From: Adiantum capillus-veneris
Lineage: Eukaryota; Streptophyta; Polypodiopsida; Polypodiales; Pteridaceae
Length of the DNA stretch: 64,000 nt
Direction of reading: 5' to 3'
Assembly: GCA_014529385.2 (NCBI GenBank)
Contig: CM043971.1
Span: forward strand, 93,464,840 to 93,528,839
Below, piece after piece: positions 43,660 through 53,724 of this stretch (the stretch's first letter is position 1; each line of letters opens with the position of its first letter). Position numbers and translations under genes: made by a program. A model generated the notes under the pieces. That model was not told where the DNA came from, did no database searches, and saw nothing but the letters and a program-made list of their open reading frames with translations.

Positions 43660-44740
43660 GTGCTTTTGATAAATCAATGAAGAGCTCAATTTTTGCGTAC
43701 ATGATTTTGTCAAAGAGTCCCTAAAAGATCCTAAAGTTTCATCAACTGTAAATGGTAGGAATAAAAAAGAGTTAGACTTGTCTAATTTTCTAAAAGGATT
43801 CCAAGATGTGTTCATCGATGATATCCCTATGGACTTACCTCCAAAACAAGGGGATGATGACCATTGAATTGAGCTCCTACCAGGAAGATCACCACCTAAG
43901 AAGCCTCCTTATTAAGTTTCCCAAGCTCAAGAAGAGGAGATCATGAGACAAGCACAAAAATTGGTAGACAAAGGGATGGTGAGGCCTAGCTCCTCTCCCT
44001 TTTGTTCTCCTATCCTTTTAGTGCAAAAGAAATATGGTACATATCCGTATGTGTGTGGACTATCGAGCACTAAACCATATCACTATCAAAAACAGATTTT
44101 ACGTGCCTCGAGTAGAAGATTCGTTTGATAAGCTACAAGGCTCTACCTACTTCAGTAGGATTGACCTTAAAAGTGGCTATCATCAAATAAGGATTGTGGA
44201 TGAAGATATCCTAAAGACCGCATTTCGCACAACATTTGGTCTCTATAAATATCTAGTCATGCCTTTTGGCTTGATTAATGCACCGGCTACGTTCAATCAA
44301 TTAATGGAGAAAATATTTAGACCCTACCGAAAATTCACTGGTGTTCTTTGATGATATCATCATCTACTCCAAGTCCTTGAAGGAACATAAGCATTATCTC
44401 CAAGTGATTTTCCAAGAATTGAGGGAGAACAAGCGTTTTCTCAACCAAAAGAAAAGAATTTTTTTCCTTCAAGAGATTCAATACTTAGGTCATATTATCT
44501 CTCAAGATGGTATACGTATGGATCCATCGAAGTTAGAGGTAATAAAAGCATGGCCTAATCCAAGGAATCTACAAGAGCTAAGAAGCTTTATTGGTATGTG
44601 TGCTTACTTTAGACGCTTCATAGCTAAATTTTCTCGAAAATCAGGGCCATTACATGACTTAACAAAGAAGAACGTCAAGTATTCATGGACTGCTAAGAGA
44701 AAAATTCTTTTGACAAGCAACTTACCTCCCAACTAGTCCT
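43660..44740 (+). pseudogene. Reverse transcriptase of element C
   Basis: The sequence reads from DVFIDDIPMDLPPKQGDDDH (about 43805) through [66 protein letters not shown] and [11 protein letters not shown] (about 44345), to the YLGHIISQDGIRMDPSKLE and FIGMCAYFRRFI connection. Frame changes occur near 44040 and at 44345-44350. The catalytic D-D pair is present. Confidence 0.85.
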
Positions 44741-45135
44741 CATGCTTTTGGATCTCTCAAAGCCATTTGAGGTCCAATGTGATGCTTGTGGTGATTCCCT
44801 TGGAGCAGTCTTACTTCAAGAAGGGCATGCCATAGCATATGAGAGTCGAAGGCTCAATACACTATGAACGTGGCTTAGGCATTTATGAGAAAGAGCTTTT
44901 AGTTGTTCTACATGCCATAGACACATGGAAGCACTATTTATTGGGGACTCCATCTATTCCATGAACCGACCACCAAAGTCTCAAGTACTTCATGACGCAA
45001 ACCAAGATTTCCGACAAACAAATGAGGTGGGAAAATTTTCCTTTGCAATTTTATTTTCATATTGACCACATTGCGGGTAAGCACAATCAAGTGGCCGATG
45101 CACTTTCACGACGACCAAAAGTTAATGCGGTGTCT
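44741..45135 (+). pseudogene. RNase H of element C
   Basis: KPFEVQCDACGDSLGAVLLQ (first acidic residue), then after a frameshift the YEKELLVVLHAIDTWKHYLL helix with its glutamate, and HIAGKHNQVADALSRR with the final aspartate. Two or more frameshifts and a stop near 44963 break it. Confidence 0.8.
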
Positions 45136-46303
45136 ATAGCCACTCACAATGATCTATCTTCTATGAGAAATGAGTATGCTACTGACCCTCACTATAGAGA
45201 CATAATGTCAGCCCTTGATTTGGGGAAGAAAGAGGAACCATCCACCTTGCAATATGGTTTTTTTCTTCATGGAAATAGGCTATGTGCTACCCACTCCCTT
45301 AGTGACAAAGTCATGTATGAATCCCATGCTCCTCCCTATGCAGGGCATAGAGGCATTCAACCTACTCTCCGAGGAGTACAGACGTATTTCTATTTGCATA
45401 CCATGAAAGTCGACATACAAGAGTATGTTTCAAAATGTGGTATGACAAAAGACCAAGTATGATAGAGGGAAGCAACCTGGATCACTCCAGCCATTGCCTA
45501 TCCCAAATTCACCATGGGAGAGTATATCCATGGATTTTATCCTTGGATTATTCAAGTCTATCCATGGATTTTATCTTTGAATTATCCAAGTCTATCCATG
45601 GATTTTATCTTTGGATTATCCAAGTCTATCCATGGGAATACGGGAATATAGACAATAGTCTATAGGTTTAGCAAGCAAGCACACTTCATTCCTGTCAAAA
45701 AGACTACTAAGGCACACCAAATGGCAACTCTCCACATATCACAGATTTTCAAACACCATGGATTACCGACATCTATCGTGTCAGATAAAGAATTTAGAAT
45801 GACCAGCAAGTTCTGGAAAGGTCTCTTTGAAAATCTAGGTACAAGATTGGATTTGACTTTGGCCTATCACCCACAAATGGATGGCCAAAGTGAGACAGCC
45901 AATCTTACAATACTCAATCTACTAAAGATTTATGTTACCGAAGTAGATCAACGTTCACAATGGGAAAAGTACTTACCCCTTGTAGTTTATGCGTACAATA
46001 ATAATGTACATACTTCTATGGGAAAAGCACCTTTTGAAATAATTGAGGGAAGACCTAAAAGTCCCTTGCTACTTAAAGTACATGGGAAGATCTTCGCTAC
46101 CAATGAGTATAGCCGTGACCTGCAAGAATCTTTTCAAAAGATTAAGGAGGCTATATCCATCTCCTCTCAACAAAGGCAAAAAGCTCTGCTAACAAGCATA
46201 GAAGGTCCTTAGCGTTCAAAGAAAATGATTGGGTCTCACTTAAGTTTCCCAAGGCTCGATTGAAACAAACAATGAGAAAAATCCTACGGGCCATCAAAAG
46301 TAT
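45136..46303 (+). pseudogene. Integrase of element C, first part
   Basis: The zinc-binding region HAPPYAGHRGIQPTLRGVQ (about 45335) is followed by a disrupted SISMDF segment (about 45520) and by DRFSKQAHFIPVKKTTKA, IVSDKEFRM (D) and GQSETANL (E), then the TSMGKAPFEII(Y/E)G region. The segment around the first catalytic aspartate is a tandem triplication (45523-45636). The frame ends at 46209, and Copia 2 interrupts at 46304. Confidence 0.85.
45523..45636 (+). repeat. 34-bp tandem triplication inside integrase
   Basis: Three units of 34 bp (T(A/C)TATCCATGGATTTTAT...CAAG) at 45523-45556, 45557-45590 and 45591-45624, with a partial fourth of 12 bp. 34 is not a multiple of three, so each extra unit shifts the frame. 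Confidence 0.95.
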
Positions 46304-46508
46304 TGTTACCATATACATGTGGTAGTGATGGGTGTGAACACACTAGGACCGCCGGGACATTTTTTCCCCTGTGCATTGTATATACGCCCATCACTCTAGG
46401 GCTATCTATCTTTCCATTGCACACTAAGTAGCATTCTCAGTTGTGTGCCTTGAGCTTTCTTCATATTCTCCAAGCTGTGTGTGTTTCTCTGCAACCCTAA
46501 TTCCAACA
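46304..46508 (+). repeat. 5' LTR of Copia 2
   Basis: TGTTACCATATACATGTGG to CCTAATTCCAACA, 205 bp. It lacks ~22 bp (CTCTTTAGGAGGTTTTT-like) present in the 3' LTR. Confidence 0.9.
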
Positions 46509-46510
46509 AT

Positions 46511-46522
46511 TGGTATCAGAGT
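46511..46522 (+). other. Primer binding site of Copia 2
   Basis: TGGTATCAGAGT, initiator-Met type with a last-base change, 2 bp from the LTR. Confidence 0.85.
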
Positions 46523-46835
46523 AGGTTGCATCCTCTAGGGCTTAGTCGCTAGTAGCTCCAGCATACGCCTGCTCACTTTCTCCAATTTTTGTGAGCTTTG
46601 GTGAGTGTTTGCAGGTCTGCTCAGATTTCTGATTTGGGCTCATTTCGGCCTCCGTTTCCACTACAGGCAGGTTTGCACAGGCAAGTTCGTCATTTAGTGC
46701 AAAATTTTTGTCAGTGTCGTTTCCTGCATAACACGTCCTGTACAGTCCACTGTGGGTTGTGCTATATAGACGTGCTGGTCTCACTTAGTTTCTTTTCATT
46801 TTGGGCAATTTTCACATCAGGTTCAAGTATTTTCC

Positions 46836-47841
46836 ATGGCTGACAACAACACAGATGTGTTCAAGGTGTTTGTTGCTGAGGACAGGTTGGATGGGGACAA
46901 TTACCCTATGTGGGCTTACATGATGCAACATGTTCTTGTGTCAAAGGGCGTCTTGAATATTGTGTAGGGCATTGATGTATGTCCTAGTTATGAGGATGTC
47001 GGCGATGTTGATGATGTTGCAGGTCTTGTTGCAAGGATTGCTACTATTAGATTTCTTTTGCCTACGACAGAACAAGCTTGTTCAGATGTAAAGGATGCAC
47101 AAGCTCATGCATTGATTGTGTTGTCTGTGAAGTGCACCATTACTCCTCACATTTGTTCAGCAAAATCTACTAAATAGGCTTGGGATATTATGGCTTGTCT
47201 TTATGCAAGCCGTAATGAGGCAAAAATTGCTTGCTGCATAAAGAGCTGGAATCAAAAGATTATGCATGAGGAAGATGATATGGACACTTTCCTTGCTGGT
47301 GTCAAGGATATCAATGGGCAAATTATTTTTGCAGGTGAAGTCATTTCAGATAGTTCCCTTGTGTAGACTATTCTTGATGCCTTACCAAACTTTTGCTAGT
47401 ACTTGGAGACTTATGACCCAAGGAAATCCTGAAGTTGTCAAGTTTGATGCATTATTCACATTGTTGTTGCAAGAGTCACTTTCCAGGAAAAACGCGACTA
47501 GGCAGCGTGCAGTTGTACAGGCTTTTATTGCTTCTCAAAGAAAGGGTGGTAACAGCAATGCAACCACTTCTTATGGTTCTACTACAAGTGGGAAAACTTC
47601 TGTTCCTAATGCTTCTTCTGGCATCAATTTTTCTGGCCATTCTGATGATAAGGGCAAAAAGAAGATGCGTTGCCATTATTGTAAAGCTAATGATCACTTG
47701 ATCAAGCTATGTGATAAGTTGAATGCCAAAGAGGCTAAGAAGAAAGAGGGTGGTTCCATTGCAAATGCTGGTTCCACTACAAATGCAGCCATTGTTGAGT
47801 CTTCTGTGAAAGGATACTGTGATGTTGATGTGGATGCATAA
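46836..47841 (+). pseudogene. gag: Gag of Copia 2
   Basis: The start MADNNTDVFKVFVAEDRLDG is shared with Copia 3. It holds the UBN2-type Copia gag region (HALIVLSVKCTITPH, KIMHEEDDMDTFLAG) and a complete zinc knuckle CHYCKANDHLIKLC near 47670. In-frame TAGs at 47175-47177 and 47364-47366 and a frameshift at about 47385 are at the same places as in Copia 3. Confidence 0.85.
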
Positions 47842-48420
47842 TGGGCTTTTAGTGCAGAGATCACTTACAATCCTGCTGTTCATGATGCATGCATGTCAGT
47901 TGCTGCAAATTCACATGTGTGGTATTTTGATAGTGGTGCTACAAAGCACATTACATCACATCGTGAATTGTGCACCTCTCTCGAGTTTGTCCCTCATGGG
48001 AATTCAATCACTTGTGCCAACAATGCCTCTTATCCGGTTCAAGGGGTTGGAAAGATTGTGCTTAAAGCGAAGGTGGAAGTTTTTATGTGTTTCAAACAAT
48101 TTCTGGCTATGACTGAAAATGTATCGAAATGTACTATGGGCACCCTCCATTCCGATCGAGGGGGGAGTATATGTCTCATGAATTTAATGCATTTCTAGCT
48201 AGTCGTGGGATAAAACACCAATGTTACACCTCAGCAAAATGATGTTGGTGAGAGGAACAATAGGTCACTTACAAAAATGGCATGATGTATGGTCAAAAGT
48301 CATAGGTTATAGGTTGTGTCATCCGCAAACAAAGCATATTCTGGTTTCAGAGATGTAGTGTTTGTGGAAGATTATGTTCAGTCCTAGCTATCATGTACTA
48401 GAGACAGTAATGTAAGCTCA
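47842..48420 (+). pseudogene. Protease / integrase remnant of Copia 2
   Basis: Protease start with WYFDSGATKHIT (D-S-G intact, about 47915). At 48060-48064 (GCTTA) the sequence jumps into the middle of integrase (VEVFMCFKQFLAM), removing the GAG-pre-integrase domain and most of the core. Another deletion follows at about 48300. Confidence 0.85.
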
Positions 48421-49910
48421 CATGACATTTATGACACTTCGTTGTCTCTTTTCAGTGGTGGAAGTTTGAATGTAAATTCCAATGAGGCAAATGTACAGCC
48501 TATGGGGGTTTTCAAAAATGTTACAGATCAACCTATTACTGATGCATATGTACATGACGTACTTGATGAGGAAAGGGCTAAAAATGAGCAGGCTAGAGGT
48601 ATGCCAAAACGGCTGGTGCATACATTGTGTGACAGTAAATTGGATGCACCTTTGTCTAATCGTACTCATTCAAGCTCTTGCCATGCATCATATGCATCAG
48701 ATTGTTGTGCTTTGGCTGTGTGTAGCTTACATGATGTTGAGGAACCTCTATCTTTTGATGAAGCACAAAATTCAAAAAATTGAATGGCTGTCATGCAATC
48801 AAAATATAATGCACTAATAGAAAATGATACATGGACTTTATGTAAATTGCCTCTTGGCAAAAAGGCCATTGGTACAAAGTGGATTTACAAGCTGAAATGC
48901 AAGCCGGATGGTGAGATTGATCGCCATAAGGCTTGACTTGTTGCAAAGGGTTATGCACAGCAAAAAGGCATAGATTATGAAGAGACTTTTGCTCCTCGCT
49001 CCCACTTGTCGTATGACAATTGTGCATCTTCTATGTGTATTGGCAGCTCATTTTGGTTGGGATGTACATCAATCAGACATTGTTATTTCTTTCTTGAATG
49101 GTGACATATTTGAGAAATTTTATGTAACAAAGCCTCGCGGTTTTGTCAAGAAAGGACAAGAGGACAAAGTGTGCATATGTAAGAAGGCTTTGCATAGGTT
49201 GAACCATTCTCCTCATGCTTGGTATGAGAAAGCGAACACTCATTTGGTCAAATGAGGCTTTTGTAACAGTCCAATAGAAAGCACATTATATGTAAAGCAT
49301 GAGGGTGATGTACTTGTCATTGTGGTTCTTTATGTAGATGATTTGTTGATCACTGGACCAAATGAGAGACATATTGTTGAATTTAAGGCTGATTTGAATG
49401 CAACCTTCAAGATGAAATATTTGGGTTTGTTGCATCATTACTTGGGCATACAGTTTAAGCAATGTGATGGTGGTATTGTCTTGTGTCAGAAAAGTTACAC
49501 AGAGACATTGCTATGTAAGTTTGGACTTAAGGATTGCAAACCTATTGCCAGTCCCATGGAAACAGGTTTAAAATTGAGTCTTCATGATGTTGGTGATCCT
49601 GCAAATGTCACTCTTTACCAAACTGATGTTGGCTTCCTTATTTATGTATGCAGCACGAGGCCGGCTATTCAGTTGCAGTCTCACAGGTCAGAAGATTTAT
49701 GCATAGCCCAAGGTCTAAGCATTGGCAGGCTGTCAAGAGGATTTTCTGCTACCTTAGTGGCACTTTACATCTTGGCTTGTTTTATCCCAAGGGGGGATCA
49801 TTGCCGCCAGACTTACATGACATTTCGAACTCAAATTGGGCTGGTTGTTTTGACAAGCAAGTGTCCACAAGTGGTTTTTGTTGCATGCTTGGCAATTCAT
49901 GTATATCATG
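48421..49910 (+). pseudogene. Reverse transcriptase of Copia 2
   Basis: The linker, then KWIYKLKCKPDGEID, HQSDIVISFLNGD and the catalytic VLYVDDLLITGPNERH (about 49325), followed by YLGIQFKQCDGGI and SPMETGLKLSL. TGA codons at 48934-48936 and 49253-49255 replace arginine CGA of Copia 3. A frameshift lies near 49660. The Y-V-D-D box is intact. Confidence 0.85.
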
Positions 49911-50360
49911 GTTGAGCAAGATGCAACCTACCATGGACACTTTGAGTTGTGAGGCTGAGTGCAGTGTAGTCTTCACAGCTACGATTGAGTGTGTATGGCT
50001 CAGACGCCATATAGCTGATTTGGGTGTTGGATAGGACACTACCAACACTATCTACACTGACAGACAGAGTGCATTGGGAGTTATGAGGAACCCAATTTTT
50101 CATTCTCGCACAAAGAACATTGAGGTGCATTACCACTATGTCAGGGAGAGGCTCTCAACAAGAGAGATCAACTTGGCTTATGTGCCAACACAGGACAACC
50201 TTGCAGATCTTTTCACAGAGACATTGTCTCGTGAGAATCTTGAAGCTTTCCGCAAAGCTTTGGGCTTACTCCCTTTGTGGACTGATCATGTCCTCAGGGT
50301 ATGGCACTTACCTTTACTCATGTGCTAGCTCTCATTCACCGCATCACTCCAGGGTGGATT
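49911..50360 (+). pseudogene. RNase H of Copia 2
   Basis: It reads LSKMQPTMDTLSCEAECSVV (with the ST-x-E pattern of Copia RNase H, here S-C-E), ECVWLRRHIADLGVG, then a stop at 50032-50034 and NIEVHYHYVRERLSTREIN with NLADLFTETLSRENL. The PPT GGGTGGATTT lies just before 50361. Confidence 0.8.
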
Positions 50361-50586
50361 TGTTACCATATACATGTGATAGTTATGTGTGTGAACACAC
50401 TAGGACCGTCGGGGCATTTTTTCCCTCTTTAGGAGGTTTTTTTCCCATGCATTGCATATACACCCATCACTCTAGGGATATCTATATTTCCATTGCACAC
50501 TAAGTAACACACTCTTAGTTGTGTGCCTTGAGCTTCCTTTGTCTTCTCCAAGCTGTGTGCATTTCTCTGCAACCCTAATTCCAACA
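50361..50586 (+). repeat. 3' LTR of Copia 2
   Basis: 226 bp, TGTTACCATATACATGTGA to CCTAATTCCAACA, followed by the AGTAT target repeat. Confidence 0.92.
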
Positions 50587-50975
50587 AGTATTGTGCTAAG
50601 CTAGCAAAAGGATACTATGGTCTTTTCAAAATCTTGAATCCCATCAATGAGATGGCTTATTAATTTAGGTTATCCAACCATTGACTCATACACAATGCTT
50701 TTCATGTGAGCCTACTTAAGCCCTAGAAAGGAGATCCACCAAGTGAAACATTTATTGAAGACCCTCCCAAAATCGAAGACCAAGAAGAGGTGCTACAACC
50801 CAAAGCTATCCTTTGTCAAGAAGACAAGGTACTACAACATGGTGAGATTATCTGACAGTATCTTATTAAGCTAAAAATTTATCCTTTTAAAGATGCTAGA
50901 TGGATGCAAGGAATACAGCTTAAGGATAGTATGAATCTTGTCAACGCTTACAATGCCACATTAGAGTAAGCAAAT
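50587..50975 (+). pseudogene. Integrase C-terminal tail of Gypsy C
   Basis: It resumes the frame broken at 46303: YCAKLAKGYYGLFKILNPI and HNAFHVSLLKP are the usual integrase C-terminal words, then IEDPPKIEDQEEVLQPKAIL. It fades after about 50970. No chromodomain can be read with confidence. Confidence 0.8.
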
Positions 50976-51217
50976 GTACAAATTTATTTTAAATGACCAG
51001 TTTTTGTTTATAAGACTAGTTCTCTTTTTATTGTGCAAAAATTTAAATAGTATGCATGCTTAGAATCATGTTTGTGATGACAACGTCTCTAGGATTTTTC
51101 AAAAGTATATCCCTTTCACACAATGCCACCCTTGTCGAATTAGTCATGCTCTTGTTCCCTTCAATGCTAGATGCTAAATGTCAATTTGCATACGTCCTGT
51201 TATATTCTATAGATGTT
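50976..51217. other. Non-coding, expected position of the element C 3' end
   Basis: No LTR of the C family is recognisable here, and there is no polypurine tract. Confidence 0.5.
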
Positions 51218-52057
51218 ATATAGCAAGGCCCACCAAGCAAGACTAGTTTTTTTAATAGCTATCTCACTTGTGAGGGCTCGTAATGGACGAGACGCTTCCT
51301 CAAGTACTCCTTTTGCATTTCTCTACACTTTAATCAATGATTTGTAAACAAGTTGTTTCTAACTCGCAATAACACATCTAGCAAAACTGCATCAACACAT
51401 TAATACAGAACCATATCAACAACTTTCTTTGGCAAGGCCAACCAAGCAAGACAAGTTGCACCTTAATTGAAACTTTTCTTTTTAATAGTTGTCTCGCTTG
51501 TGCGGGCTAGTTTTATGGGGTTGCGCCCACTAACCCACACCTCATGTCCGTGGAGGTTAAACCATAGTGGGTTTGCTGAAAGGCCCTCACCTTAACCACT
51601 AGGACAACTCCCTTTGGAATCCTTTATTTTAGGTTTTAAACTTATTGCGCCTGCCCTTGTCCTCTGTCTAGAGCTCGAACATGGGTGCCAAAGGTCTTGT
51701 AGACCTCCTCGTCACTATCTCACACAGGGTCATCAAAAGGGGATCTATGCCCCATATTTGGGAGCATGGAGAGGCTTTGTTCTCAGCTATCCAATGATGC
51801 AACGAACTAGGGGTGAACTTGGGGCAAAAATGGAACCCCTAGTTCACTCGCCTTGTGAGGGTGCGGGTCGAAACCAAGACTTTTTGTTGCCATACATATG
51901 CCCTACCACCACGCTAGCGCACCTCGCTGTCCCTCCTCACTATCTCACACAAGGTCATCAAGGGGGGATCTATGGCCCAAATTTGGGGGCAAAGAGTGGC
52001 TTTGATATCATGCGTCCCACCGCGCAGTGAACTAGAGGTGAACTCGGGGGGAAAATG
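51218..52057 (-). mobile_element. Tandem SINE-like units
   Basis: Repeated blocks: 51218-51282 resembles 51427-51510 (GGCAAGGCC(A/C)ACCAAGCAAGAC), and 51707-51834 resembles 51928-52057 (CACTATCTCACACA(A/G)GGTCATCAA...GGTGAACT(C/T)GGGG). On the minus strand, Pol III-like boxes appear in pairs: A-like TAGTGGTTAAGG (about 51591-51604) with B-like GGTTTAACCTC (about 51552-51562); and A-like CTAGCGTGGTGGTAGGG (about 51902-51918) with B-like GGTTTCGACCC (51865-51875). This suggests two or three tRNA-derived SINE heads in a row. There is no clear 3' A/T tail. Confidence 0.5.
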
Positions 52058-52059
52058 GT

Positions 52060-52080
52060 ACACACACACACACATATACA

Positions 52081-52124
<44 letters not shown>

Positions 52125-52140
52125 TGTATGCAAAAAAGGG

Positions 52141-52170
<30 letters not shown>
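52060..52170. repeat. CA-TG-CA compound microsatellite
   Basis: A CA run (52060-52074), then TG (52086-52128), then CA (52142-52170), with a short spacer GGTGTGTATGCAAAAAAGGG. The TG and second CA arms are complementary and can pair. Confidence 0.97.
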
Positions 52171-52175
<5 letters not shown>

Positions 52176-52514
52176 TGCATGAGTCCTTTCTCATGCTTCA
52201 CTACATAATTGGACAGAAAGAGCATGGCTTAGATTCATAAAAACCTTTTTTCACCTTTACATCTCAATTAGGCCATCCCTTACATGATCGTACAAGCAGT
52301 TGTCACAATATTAACACATGTTTGGATGCTCAGCCAAAGGTAAGATACGGTTGGCTAAAATTACACTAAACTCCCCGGTTTGGGGTGAGTGGTTAAAATA
52401 TCCTCTTAGGGGTAGGCCAAAATGGGGATACAAAAATATCTTACGATGTGGTAGAAACTGCGCTAGCAAATATAACCGCTCGGAAAATCCATGCTTCATT
52501 AAATGTTCCACATA
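52171..52514. other. No gene seen
   Basis: Short AT-rich interval without a supported ORF. Confidence 0.5.
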
Positions 52515-53280
52515 ATAATATTGTGGCCCTAAGCCGAGGGCTTCCTTTACCATTGCCAGACGGATAATGTTCCTAAAGTGGTCATCGATCCCAAAGGGTC
52601 ACCCGTGTCACTCTATTTTGATATGTCCACCATTTCGTCTGTGCAACCGATGTTCCTAATAGAGGGAATAGAAGACACTCATAACGGAGTATGGTGTTTC
52701 TCCTGATGGACTCACTTGACTCCTGCAGATGAGGAAGGGTTATCACTAATGCCTAATCTTGACTATAAGTCATAGCTGATGAAGTATAAGACACAGCTTA
52801 AGACAAGTTATTGTAGAAACTTGTAAACTACTGATTTAAACCCTAAAAATTTGCTCAAGTCTATTACAGTGCACTCTGAAGTATAATACGTTTGTCTTAT
52901 ATAGACCCTCATTGCAACCTCTATCCAGTGACTATCCATACTAAAAGCCCACTTTACTTGCCAACTCGTATTGGATATCGTAACACATTAACTCGTCGTG
53001 TTTTCTCGAAATATGTTTCTCCTAGAAAATTACCCAATTGGCCGTCCTACCTATAATAGTCTCTCTAGAAATATTGGTACTATGCATAATTTTTCGTCTG
53101 CGACCATCCAGATTTGGAGACTATACCTCATAAATTTTTTGAGCCACGCATTGACTTAGCTAAAATAGTTTAATATGTTCAACTGGTTACTGCTACTCAA
53201 AATTTCACTACTCGCAGTAAAAAAAGGGGTGATTCTTTGAAGCCTCTTTTTAGAAATTATTCAAGCTAGTTTTTATTTAC
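52515..53280 (+). pseudogene. Unidentified coding remnants
   Basis: Three protein-like stretches in the plus strand: EGFLYHCQTDNVPKVVIDPK continuing to GVWCFS (about 52535-52704, then TGA), SPLYLPTRIGYRNTLTRRVF (about 52946-53065), and CDHPDLETIPHKFFEPRID to KPLFRNYSS (about 53099-53268, one TAA inside). They are separated by stops and frame changes. Codon composition looks coding, but no family is recognised. They could be the 3' end of an older copy of the Penelope-type element that follows, or an unrelated pseudogene. Confidence 0.4.
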
Positions 53281-53567
53281 TACCTTGAAACCCTAAAATT
53301 GCCTTATTTAATTAACACTTGTATAGAGTTATTACCTGTTGTAAACCCTCTGCAAATATTAAAACTGCTATGTCGTACGTTACCCTCTGCACGAGTATGG
53401 AGTGTTCACAAGTACACGGCTACAGCGCTCACGATTCAACACACGATATGCTCTACTGGATCTTGCGCCAATGAAATCCCGGGAGACATGGTTTTTAAGA
53501 GCTACCTCGACTACGGGAAGTTCTAGTAAATTTTGGGTCCCATCTGCTATGGTTGGGCATCGACCTC

Positions 53568-53574
53568 TATAAAA
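53568..53574 (+). promoter_or_regulatory. TATA-like box before the Penelope-type locus
   Basis: TATAAAA, 18 bp upstream of an ATG that runs straight into a consensus splice donor (53586-53594, ATGGAAAAG, then GTGAGT). Confidence 0.35.
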
Positions 53575-53585
53575 CACTCATTGAT

Positions 53586-53724
53586 ATGGAAAAGGTGAGT
53601 ACTATACTCACTTAGCATCTCTGTTCTATGTTTTTAGCCTGTTTGTTCAAACTTTTAAGACTGCAACATGCCTAAAAGTAAGGAGAAATCTATGGTGGAG
53701 TCGTCATCTTCTCCGAGTCTACAG
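53586..53724 (+). pseudogene. Possible first exons of the Penelope-type locus
   Basis: Exon candidates: 53586-53594 (MEK, donor GTGAGT) and 53668-53724 (MPKSKEKSMVESSSSPSLQ, ending CAG before GT). They lie upstream of the RT-bearing sequence on the same strand, with another acceptor at 54565/54566 (TTTCAG, then ATDDGIGI). This is a weak model: there is no transcript, and the coding pieces are short. Confidence 0.25.

Larger units (their letters stand above)
46304..50586 (+). mobile_element. Ty1/Copia element 2, nested in Gypsy C
   Basis: LTRs 46304-46508 and 50361-50586, a Met-tRNA PBS, and gag, integrase remnant, RT and RNase H in Copia order. A perfect 5-bp target duplication AGTAT (46299-46303 and 50587-50591) shows that it inserted into the integrase C-terminal coding of Gypsy C. 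Compared with Copia 3 it has lost ~571 bp of integrase and another ~240 bp downstream. It is non-autonomous now. Confidence 0.95.
40475..50975 (+). mobile_element. Gypsy (Ty3) element C, split by Copia 2
   Basis: 5' LTR 40475-41422, PBS, gag, protease, RT, RNase H and integrase up to 46303, then the integrase tail at 50587-50975 beyond the inserted Copia 2. No 3' LTR was found downstream, so the element is truncated. Domain order and motifs (KKYGTY...[44 protein letters not shown]) are typical Ty3/Gypsy. Many frames are broken. Confidence 0.85.

Noticed and set aside
45523-45636. Minisatellite of independent origin
   Set aside because: Its unit is the integrase sequence itself, so it is a local triplication in a coding region.
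51902-51918. A true tRNA gene
   Set aside because: Only A-box and B-box-like words are seen; the acceptor and anticodon stems do not pair into a cloverleaf.
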